Source: Planctomycetota bacterium (GTDB lineage: Bacteria; Planctomycetota; UBA1135; GCA-002686595). Taken from it: DNA of 13,087 bases. Where the stretch lies: the NCBI GenBank assembly GCA_029212955.1, contig JARGOW010000043.1, positions 1 to 13,087 of the forward strand, read 5' to 3'. A program made the position numbers and the translations under genes. The notes beneath the pieces were generated by a model. That model ran no database searches, was not told the origin of the DNA, and was given only the letters and a program-made list of their open reading frames with translations. Positions 7,752 to 13,087 of this stretch are shown here, in pieces; position 1 is the stretch's first letter, and every line of letters starts with the position of its first letter.

Positions 7752-8858
7752 CTAGAGCCACTGGGAAAGCCGCTCGTCGATGGCTTTGGCAATGGCATCC
7801 CGGGTTTCACGGTACAGGGACACGCTACCCCCAATCGGGTCGGGAATACTTCGGTTGGATGGACTCAGCATTCGCACGTGGTCTCCAATGGAATCGGGTA
7901 CGGTTTGCTGCAAAGCGTACACATGGCCATCGGTCAAGCCATAGATCTCATCCACCCCATGGGCGATTCCCGTGGCACTGGGTGTGGACGTGTGGTCCTG
8001 GATGTCGATATCCCATTCAGCCAGGACCTCCACAGACTCGGGGGATACGGGGGCATTGGCACTCGCATAGACGCCTGCGCTCGAAGACCGAAACCCAAAG
8101 GCGGAGATTCCCCCGGGGTCGGTCCCCAGGGCTGCTGCGATTCGACTGCGAGCGATGCCTTCCGCCATGGGGGAGCGACAGGTATTGCCTGTGCATACAA
8201 ACAGCAGGCGCAGCCCCGCCGCAGACTGCAGATCTTCCAGCGAGATCCGGCCTCCGCGAAGGAGTTCGAACCTGCCAGGCCCCAAGGCCAGGATGGTCGA
8301 ACTTCCGCCCAGTTGACAATCATCCCCGTCGGCCACCGCCGCCACTTGCGCCCCAAATGCCTCGGCCACGTCCAGGGCTCGAACCATCGGGGGCGCGCCC
8401 GTGGCGTTGGCGCTGGTCATGACGACCGGGAATGGAGCGGACGCAAGCAACTCCGCCGTGGCCGCATGTTGCGGCAGTCGAACCCCCACATGGCCGTCAC
8501 GAACAATATGTTGGAGGCCATGCTTCTTCGCTTGATCGGCTTCGATTGGCAGGACCAGTGTCAAAGGACCGGGCCAAAAAGCATCGGTCAAGCGCTTGGT
8601 CAATGCGGGCCATTTCGCCAACGGCAAGGCCGTTTCCGCACGTCCCACGTGCCACGTGAATGTTTGGGATTCCTGCCGCCCCTTGAGTTTGGACAGGGCC
8701 GAAAGGGGCTCGGGGAGGTCCGCCCGGACTGCGAGTCCATAGCAGGTCTCCGTGGGCAAGGCGACGACCTCGCCGCGCTCCAACAAGCCCAGAAGTTCGG
8801 ACTGGATTTCGGCAGAAACTGGGGTTTGCCCCGAGTAAGGCAGGATGTGTGCGCTCAT
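7752..8858 (-). CDS. Fusion of threonylcarbamoyl-AMP synthase (Sua5/TsaC/YwlC) and YwlE-like low-molecular-weight phosphatase
   Basis: The 368-residue protein has two domains. Residues about 10-205 are Sua5/YrdC-type, making threonylcarbamoyl-AMP from threonine, bicarbonate and ATP for tRNA t6A37. Motifs are ALPTETCYGLA (33-43), FWPGPLTLVLP (94-104), VGVRLP (124-129), TSANATG (148-154) and GGSSTI (184-189). The usual KGRP-x-x-NPL is altered to KGRQ with no NPL after it (59-67). Residues about 216-368 are a low-molecular-weight phosphatase. The P-loop CTGNTCRS has nucleophile Cys222 and Arg228, SSAGVYAS is at 259-266, and the general acid is Asp340 in DPIGGSVSLYRETRD. Thr226 in the P-loop matches YwlE Thr11, linked to phosphoarginine specificity. 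In B. subtilis ywlC and ywlE are near neighbours. The ATG at 8858 begins the Sua5 domain; the frame stays open upstream, but that is the kinase gene's shadow. No Shine-Dalgarno site is seen. Confidence 0.9.
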   Translation of the reverse strand: MSAHILPYSGQTPVSAEIQSELLGLLERGEVVALPTETCYGLAVRADLPEPLSALSKLKGRQESQTFTWHVGRAETALPLAKWPALTKRLTDAFWPGPLTLVLPIEADQAKKHGLQHIVRDGHVGVRLPQHAATAELLASAPFPVVMTSANATGAPPMVRALDVAEAFGAQVAAVADGDDCQLGGSSTILALGPGRFELLRGGRISLEDLQSAAGLRLLFVCTGNTCRSPMAEGIARSRIAAALGTDPGGISAFGFRSSSAGVYASANAPVSPESVEVLAEWDIDIQDHTSTPSATGIAHGVDEIYGLTDGHVYALQQTVPDSIGDHVRMLSPSNRSIPDPIGGSVSLYRETRDAIAKAIDERLSQWL

Positions 8859-8866
8859 TTGTCTGC

Positions 8867-8872
8867 AGCCTA
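8867..8872 (-). promoter_or_regulatory. Possible -10 element for the Sua5-phosphatase gene
   Basis: On the minus strand TAGGCT lies 8 nt before the ATG at 8858, with no Shine-Dalgarno site between. The -35 position (8890-8895) reads CGTCCA and is weak, but a run of eight A (8896-8903, minus strand) sits just upstream, where an UP element would lie. Tentative. Confidence 0.3.
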
Positions 8873-8936
8873 ACGCCAGAGCATGGAGTTGGACGTTTTT
8901 TTTGTTCCGAAACACTGCGCAGGGGCCGCCGGCTCG

Positions 8937-8942
8937 TACCCT
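8937..8942 (+). promoter_or_regulatory. Possible -10 element of a leaderless histidine kinase mRNA
   Basis: TACCCT lies exactly 6 nt before the ATG at 8949. The AGGGG between them sits only 1 nt from the ATG, too close to act as a normal Shine-Dalgarno site. Spacing is identical to TACACT before the ptsN-like gene. No clear -35 box is seen. Confidence 0.4.
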
Positions 8943-8948
8943 AGGGGC

Positions 8949-9755
8949 ATGGTGGAAACCAAATCCGATGCAGTTCCCGATCCCAAAGGGGGCCCCAATG
9001 AGTTCCTGACCCTCGTGGCCAGGGGCCTGGCCCACGAGATCAAGAATCCCCTGTCTACCATGGCGATCAACCTCACATTGCTCGAGGAAGAGATCGAAGG
9101 CGATCGGGCGGACGGCGCCCCGGAACTCAGCCCCAGGGACAAGCGATGCCTGAAGCGCATCGGAGTGTTGACCCGGGAAGTAGGGCACCTGGAGGGCATT
9201 TTGGAGGATTTCCTGCGATTTGCGCGGGGGGGGCAGGTCAACCGGGCCCCAGCCGATTTGACCCAACTGGTGCGTGATGTTCTGGACTTCTCGGAGCCCG
9301 AGCAGCAAGCCTCGGGAATTGTAGTTCACGTGGACATGCCCAGCAGTTTGCCCCTGGTCATGATCGATACCGAAGCCATTCGCAGGGTCCTGATCAATCT
9401 CCTTGTCAATGCCCGGCAGGCCATGCCAGGTGGGGGGGAATTGATCGTTCTGGTTCGCCGCGAGGGGCCCTGGGCGGAAATGGTGATTACCGATACGGGT
9501 GTGGGCATGGACGAGGAACAATTGGCGCGTTGCTTCGATCTGTATTGGTCGACCAAGCGCAGCGGTACAGGCCTGGGGCTGTCCACGGTCCAACGCACCA
9601 TCGCCGAGCACGGAGGCACCGTTCAGGTGTTTTCCGAGGCGGGCCGCGGTACCAGTTTCGCAATCCGCGTCCCGCTGGTTCAGGAGCTGGCCGGGCACGG
9701 AATGGACCCCGAAAGTGATGGGGAGTGGATTTCGCCGGAGGAGCACAACGCATGA
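8949..9755 (+). CDS. Soluble sensor histidine kinase, NtrB-like, no sensor domain
   Basis: This is the kinase of a two-component pair; it should autophosphorylate on His29 and pass phosphate to the regulator encoded next. The 268-residue protein is almost only a catalytic core. The H box is ARGLAHEIKNPL (24-35) with His29, the N box LINLLVNARQAM (148-159), G1 ITDTGVGMD (180-188), and G2 SGTGLGLSTV (205-214). A phosphoryl-accepting helical pair lies at about 15-95. There is no transmembrane segment, signal peptide, PAS, GAF or HAMP, so the signal must come through a partner protein or the short N-terminus. The start at 8949 was preferred over ATG 8883, whose extra 22 residues look non-coding. 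The stop overlaps the next start as ATGA (9752-9755), indicating translational coupling. NtrB-like in sequence style; the true signal is unknown. Confidence 0.9.
   Translation: MVETKSDAVPDPKGGPNEFLTLVARGLAHEIKNPLSTMAINLTLLEEEIEGDRADGAPELSPRDKRCLKRIGVLTREVGHLEGILEDFLRFARGGQVNRAPADLTQLVRDVLDFSEPEQQASGIVVHVDMPSSLPLVMIDTEAIRRVLINLLVNARQAMPGGGELIVLVRREGPWAEMVITDTGVGMDEEQLARCFDLYWSTKRSGTGLGLSTVQRTIAEHGGTVQVFSEAGRGTSFAIRVPLVQELAGHGMDPESDGEWISPEEHNA
9737..9743 (+). promoter_or_regulatory. Ribosome binding site of the NtrC-type gene
   Basis: GGAGGAG lies 8 nt before ATG 9752 and inside the end of the kinase gene. It decides the start at 9752 over 9725 and fits translational coupling through the ATGA overlap. 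It is one of only two strong Shine-Dalgarno sites seen at gene starts in the window. Confidence 0.8.
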
Positions 9756-11128
9756 AAGTCGCACGTATTTTGATAGTGGATGATGACCTGCAGCACGCGG
9801 AGTCTTTGGCCGACGCCCTGGATGGAGAGCGCTACAGTTGCCAGGTCGCGGGCTCGGGAAAGGAGGGCGTAGAAGCTCTTGAGAAAGAGGCCTTCGCTGT
9901 GGTCTTGACCGACCTTCGAATGTCGGACCTGTCGGGACTCGAAGTGCTCAAGCAGGCCCTTGTGATTCGTCCCGACACGGCGGTGCTCTTGATCACGGGC
10001 CATGCCTCCATCGAGACTGCGGTCGATGCCATGCGTAGCGGCGCGGAAGACTACCTACCAAAGCCCGTCAAACTGCCCGAATTGCGTAGCAAGGTGGGTC
10101 GAGCGGTGGACCGCTATGAACTGCGCACCCACAACGAAGAGCTGATTCGGCAAAACCAAAACCTGCGTCGCCAGCTGGACAAGCGCTTCGGTTTCGAGGG
10201 CATTCTTGGCCACTCCCCCGAGATCCAAAGGGTTTTGGAAACCCTTGGGCAAGTGGCCAGCACTTCGGCCAATGTTCTGATCTTGGGCGAGAGCGGAACC
10301 GGAAAGGAGCTGGTCGCGCAGGCCTTGCACAACAACAGCCCCAGGGCCGACAAAAACTTCGTGGCCGTCAACTCTGCGGCGATGTCTGAAGGTCTGATCG
10401 AGTCGGAACTCTTTGGCCATGTGAAAGGGGCCTTCACCGGCGCCCTGTCGGACAAGGTCGGACGCATCGGTTTTGCCGACGGTGGCACCCTTTTCCTGGA
10501 TGAAGTGGGGGATATGCCCATCGCGACGCAAGCCAAGTTGCTGCGTGTCCTGGAAACACGCGAAGTGATGCCGGTGGGTGGCAACAAAGCGACCCCGGTG
10601 GACATTCGCTTGATCGCGGCCACGCACCAGGATCTGCGCTCCATGGTGGAGCAGGGGGGCTTCCGAGAAGATCTTTTCTACCGCCTTCAAGTGGTGAGCA
10701 TCCTATTGCCGCCCCTGCGCAAGCGCCACGGTGATGTGCCCCTCCTGGTGGAGCACTTCATCAAAGAATTCGCTGCCCAACACGGGCGGGACGTGACCGG
10801 GATCACCCCCGAAGCCCGCTCGCTGATGGTCCGATATCCGTGGCCTGGCAATGTGCGTGAATTGCGCAATGCGGTGGAGAACATGGTGGTGCTGGCCCGG
10901 GAAACCTACCTTACGGTGGAGGACCTTCCCGAAGGCATCCGCGGAGGGGGCAGCGCCAGTGCGAGCGGGGGCGGATTCCTGCTCGAAGGCGCTTCCCTTG
11001 CTGAGGTAGAGCAAGCCCTGATCCAGGCCAACCTGGAACTCATGGGGGGCAATCGGCAAAAGACCGCCCAGGTCCTGGGCATGGGCGAGAGAACCCTGTA
11101 TCGGAAGATCAAGGAATACGGGCTCTAG
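9752..11128 (+). CDS. NtrC-family sigma-54-dependent response regulator
   Basis: This enhancer-binding protein should remodel sigma-54 RNA polymerase after phosphorylation by the coupled kinase. The 458-residue protein has three domains in order. The receiver (1-120) has Asp10-Asp11, phosphoacceptor Asp54, Thr82 and Lys104. The AAA+ domain (about 150-385) has Walker A GESGTGKE (179-186), the sigma-54 contact loop GAFTGA (226-231), Walker B GGTLFLDE (244-251) and an arginine-finger region FREDLFYRL. The Fis-type DNA-binding domain (about 415-458) ends RTLYRKIKEYGL. All key residues are intact, so it should be a true sigma-54 activator. The start at 9752 is set by GGAGGAG (9737-9743) 8 nt upstream and the ATGA overlap; the longer ATG at 9725 adds nine non-family residues. 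It is followed by the gap holding a sigma-54-like promoter before dnaK. Confidence 0.95.
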   Translation: MKVARILIVDDDLQHAESLADALDGERYSCQVAGSGKEGVEALEKEAFAVVLTDLRMSDLSGLEVLKQALVIRPDTAVLLITGHASIETAVDAMRSGAEDYLPKPVKLPELRSKVGRAVDRYELRTHNEELIRQNQNLRRQLDKRFGFEGILGHSPEIQRVLETLGQVASTSANVLILGESGTGKELVAQALHNNSPRADKNFVAVNSAAMSEGLIESELFGHVKGAFTGALSDKVGRIGFADGGTLFLDEVGDMPIATQAKLLRVLETREVMPVGGNKATPVDIRLIAATHQDLRSMVEQGGFREDLFYRLQVVSILLPPLRKRHGDVPLLVEHFIKEFAAQHGRDVTGITPEARSLMVRYPWPGNVRELRNAVENMVVLARETYLTVEDLPEGIRGGGSASASGGGFLLEGASLAEVEQALIQANLELMGGNRQKTAQVLGMGERTLYRKIKEYGL

Positions 11129-11163
11129 GCGGGGCGGGGTGCTCCTGGCCGGGCGCCATTGTG

Positions 11164-11188
11164 GCAGGGCCCAAATGTAGCCCCCTGC
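11164..11188 (+). repeat. Inverted repeat after the NtrC-type gene, doubtful terminator
   Basis: GCAGGG (11164-11169) and CCCTGC (11183-11188) form a 6-bp stem with a 13-nt loop, 35 bp after the regulator stop. No T tract follows, so if it stops transcription it would need help such as Rho. No better terminator is visible between the two genes, so read-through into dnaK is possible. Confidence 0.3.
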
Positions 11189-11193
11189 ATGGG

Positions 11194-11206
11194 TGCCAGG
11201 ATGGCA
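11194..11206. promoter_or_regulatory. Candidate upstream activator site (dyad TGCCA-N3-TGGCA)
   Basis: A perfect 5-bp dyad with a GGA spacer is centred at 11200, about 108 bp upstream of the start expected from the sigma-54-like promoter. Enhancer-binding proteins commonly bind such dyads 80-150 bp upstream. A further TGGCAGG half-site copy lies exactly 40 bp to the left (11162-11168 against 11202-11208), close to four helical turns. Binding by the adjacent NtrC-type protein is inference. Confidence 0.4.
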
Positions 11207-11281
11207 GGCTGCGGGTCCCTCGCAATTCAAGATAGCAACCTAAGCCATTTGTAGGCAAAGGCTTGCGACACCCATCGCTGT

Positions 11282-11298
11282 TTGGCACGCAGGTTGTA
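11282..11298 (+). promoter_or_regulatory. Candidate sigma-54 promoter of dnaK
   Basis: TTGGCACGCAGGTTGTA matches the sigma-54 consensus TTGGCACG-N4-TTGCA except that the GC of the -12 element is GT. Spacing of the GG (11284-11285) and G (11296) is correct. The predicted start is near 11308, giving a leader of about 45 nt before dnaK. The overlapping TATAAG (11297-11302, read TATAAG from 11297) could instead act as a sigma-70 -10 box, but no -35 box is found at the right distance. No CIRCE element was seen. Confidence 0.55.
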
Positions 11299-11339
11299 TA
11301 AGGGAATCCCATGCACGGCTCCCCCCGTGCTGTTTGGCC

Positions 11340-11345
11340 AGGAGG
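11340..11345 (+). promoter_or_regulatory. Ribosome binding site of dnaK
   Basis: A perfect AGGAGG lies 8 nt before ATG 11354. It stands out because most other starts in the window lack such a site, and suggests strong translation of dnaK. Confidence 0.85.
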
Positions 11346-11353
11346 CCCTTCAA

Positions 11354-13087
11354 ATGAGTAAAAGCAAAATCATCGGTATCGACCTTGGAACCACGAACTC
11401 TGTGGTTGCCGTAATGGAGGGTGGAGAGCCCGTCGTGATCACCAACCTGGAAGGCGCGCGCACCACGCCCTCCGTGGTCGCCTTCCAAGAGGATGGCACC
11501 CGCTTGGTCGGAGCGCCCGCCAAGCGTCAGGCCGTCACCAACCCCACGCGCACCATCGCTTCCATCAAGCGTTTCATGGGCCGTCGCCACCACGAGGTTG
11601 CCGACGAAGAAAAGAGCGTGGCCTACACCCTGGTGGGTGGCCCCGAGGACCTGGTCAAGGTCGAGATCGGAGATAAGCAATACTCCGCTCCCGAGATCAG
11701 CGCCATGACCCTGCAGAGCCTCAAGGAAGCTGCTGAAAAGTACCTGGGCGAGACCGTGGACCGCGCGGTGATCACAGTTCCCGCGTACTTCAACGACTCC
11801 CAGCGCCAGGCCACCAAAGACGCGGGCGCCATCGCAGGCCTGACCGTCGAGCGCATTATCAACGAGCCCACGGCCGCCACCCTGGTCTACGGCTTGGACA
11901 AAAAGAAGGAAGGACGCGTCGCGGTCTATGACCTGGGCGGCGGTACCTTCGACATCTCCATCCTCGAAATCGGCGACGGCGTCTTCGAAGTGCTCGCTAC
12001 CAACGGCGACACCCATCTGGGCGGCGACGACTTCGACGAGATCCTGATCCAGCACGTTGCGGAGGAGTTCAAAAAGGAATCCGGCATCGACGTGCGCAAC
12101 GATCCGATGGCGCTGCAACGCCTCAAGGAAGCCTGTGAAAAGGCCAAGTGCGAGCTGTCTTCCAGCAGCAGCACCGATATCAACCTGCCGTTCATCACCA
12201 TGGACGCCACCGGACCCAAGCACCTGGCCATGTCCATCAGCCGGGCCAAGTTTGAGTCCCTGGTCGGGGCCCTGGTTCAGCGCTCCATCGACCCGTGCAT
12301 GGCGGCCCTCAAGGACGCCGGAATCTCCGCTTCCGAGATTGGCGAAGTGCTCATGGTGGGTGGATCCACCCGCATCCCGCTGGTCCAAGAGAAGGTCAAG
12401 GAATTCTTCGGTCAAGACCCCAACCACGGAGTCAACCCCGATGAGGTGGTAGCACTCGGTGCAGCCATCCAGGGTGGCATCCTGGCCGGCGACGTCAACG
12501 ACGTTGTTCTGCTGGACGTGACGCCCCTTTCCCTCGGCATCGAAACCATGGGCGGCGTGTTCACCAAGCTCATCGAGCGCAACACGACCATCCCCACCTC
12601 GAAGAGCCAGATCTTCTCGACCGCTGCCGACAACCAGGACACGGTGGAGATCAAGGTCTTCCAGGGCGAGCGCGAGTTCGCCGCGGACAACCGTTTGCTA
12701 GGCAACTTCGTCCTCAAGGAAATCCAAGCAGCCCGCCGCGGCGAACCCCAAATCGAGGTCACCTTCGATATGGACGCCAACGGTATCCTGAGCGTGAAAG
12801 CCACCGACAAAGGAACCGGCAAGGAACAGTTCATCAAGATCGAAGCCAGCTCCGGTTTGAGCGAGGAAGAAGTCGAAAAGATGAAGCGTGAGGCCGAGGC
12901 CAACGCCGAATCCGACAAGGCCCGCCGCGAGGTGGTCGACGCCAAGAACCAAGCCGAGCAGATCTGCCACGAGGTGGAGAAGCAGTTGGAGGAGAACGGC
13001 GACAAGCTCGAAGAATCCGACAAGAGCGACATCGAAACCGCTGTGGCAGAACTCAAGAGTGCTGCCGAGGGGGAGGACAAGGCCAAG
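11354..13087 (+). CDS. dnaK: Chaperone DnaK (Hsp70), C-terminus cut by right edge
   Basis: DnaK is the ATP-driven chaperone that binds exposed hydrophobic segments of unfolded proteins with DnaJ and GrpE. The visible 578 residues cover the ATPase domain (about 1-380) with IGIDLGTTNS (7-16), VYDLGGGTFDIS (191-202) and VLMVGGSTRIP (332-342). The interdomain linker VVLLDVTPLSLGIETMGG (384-401) follows, then the substrate-binding beta domain (to about 500) and part of the helical lid (to GEDKAK at the edge). Full-length homologues have about 600-645 residues, so only the end of the lid and the flexible tail are missing. It aligns with E. coli DnaK almost without gaps. The ATG is fixed by AGGAGG 8 nt upstream. 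No grpE or hrcA precedes it; its upstream neighbour is an NtrC-type regulator in the same direction, 225 bp away. Confidence 0.98.
   Translation, partial: MSKSKIIGIDLGTTNSVVAVMEGGEPVVITNLEGARTTPSVVAFQEDGTRLVGAPAKRQAVTNPTRTIASIKRFMGRRHHEVADEEKSVAYTLVGGPEDLVKVEIGDKQYSAPEISAMTLQSLKEAAEKYLGETVDRAVITVPAYFNDSQRQATKDAGAIAGLTVERIINEPTAATLVYGLDKKKEGRVAVYDLGGGTFDISILEIGDGVFEVLATNGDTHLGGDDFDEILIQHVAEEFKKESGIDVRNDPMALQRLKEACEKAKCELSSSSSTDINLPFITMDATGPKHLAMSISRAKFESLVGALVQRSIDPCMAALKDAGISASEIGEVLMVGGSTRIPLVQEKVKEFFGQDPNHGVNPDEVVALGAAIQGGILAGDVNDVVLLDVTPLSLGIETMGGVFTKLIERNTTIPTSKSQIFSTAADNQDTVEIKVFQGEREFAADNRLLGNFVLKEIQAARRGEPQIEVTFDMDANGILSVKATDKGTGKEQFIKIEASSGLSEEEVEKMKREAEANAESDKARREVVDAKNQAEQICHEVEKQLEENGDKLEESDKSDIETAVAELKSAAEGEDKAK

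Noticed and set aside
7491..8873. 460-codon plus-strand frame over the Sua5-phosphatase gene
   Set aside because: It is antisense to a gene with two intact catalytic domains and shows no motif of its own.
8859..9764. Upstream extension of the Sua5-phosphatase frame to 670 residues
   Set aside because: The extra 302 residues lie antisense to the histidine kinase and resemble no domain; the Sua5 domain begins right after Met at 8858.
11242..11264. AAGCC-N13-GGCTT inverted repeat upstream of the dnaK promoter, considered as the activator site
   Set aside because: Arms are short and the spacing is too wide; the TGCCA-N3-TGGCA dyad is a better candidate. It is also not a CIRCE element.
11240..12427. 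395-codon open frame antisense to dnaK
   Set aside because: Long antisense frames over dnaK are a well-known artefact of its codon pattern; the sequence is His/Gly/Val-rich and has no domain.

Overview
The window is about 13.1 kb of GC-rich (roughly 60%) bacterial chromosome carrying ordinary core-type genes and no mobile element, CRISPR array, tRNA or rRNA. A type II secretion system marks a diderm organism. A sigma-54 activator, an NhaA antiporter, a PtsN-like protein and the scarcity of Shine-Dalgarno sites are compatible with Planctomycetota or a related lineage. That placement is inference and weak; no single marker here proves it.

Layout. (1) Positions 1-4267, minus strand: a type II secretion block read right to left, gspD (secretin), gspE (ATPase), then gspF (inner-membrane platform), which runs off the left edge. 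(2) 4268-4699: a 432-bp divergent gap with a series of small hairpins. (3) 4700-6028, plus: nhaA, closed by a strong intrinsic terminator. (4) 6149-6616, plus: a PtsN-type EIIA protein, followed at 6640-7737 by an unrecognised protein that looks like a degenerate GGDEF domain with a coiled-coil tail. (5) 7752-8858, minus: one polypeptide fusing a Sua5/TsaC threonylcarbamoyl-AMP synthase to a YwlE-like low-molecular-weight phosphatase. (6) 8949-11128, plus: a translationally coupled two-component pair, a soluble NtrB-like histidine kinase and an NtrC-type response regulator with an intact GAFTGA loop. (7) 11354 to the right edge, plus: dnaK, 578 codons visible, cut at its C-terminus.

How the parts may work together. 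The best regulatory lead is the 225-bp gap between the NtrC-type regulator and dnaK. It holds a correctly spaced sigma-54 promoter (TTGGCACG-N4-TTGTA) about 56 bp before the dnaK start, and a TGCCA-N3-TGGCA dyad about 108 bp upstream of the predicted transcription start, where an enhancer-binding protein would be expected. The neighbouring two-component system may therefore control a dnaK gene. The second lead is the Sua5-YwlE fusion, which joins into one protein two activities encoded by neighbouring genes (ywlC, ywlE) in Bacillus subtilis, and which keeps the P-loop threonine tied to phosphoarginine specificity. Two genes (ptsN-like and the kinase) share a TANNNT hexamer exactly 6 nt before the ATG and lack a usable Shine-Dalgarno site, which suggests leaderless mRNAs.
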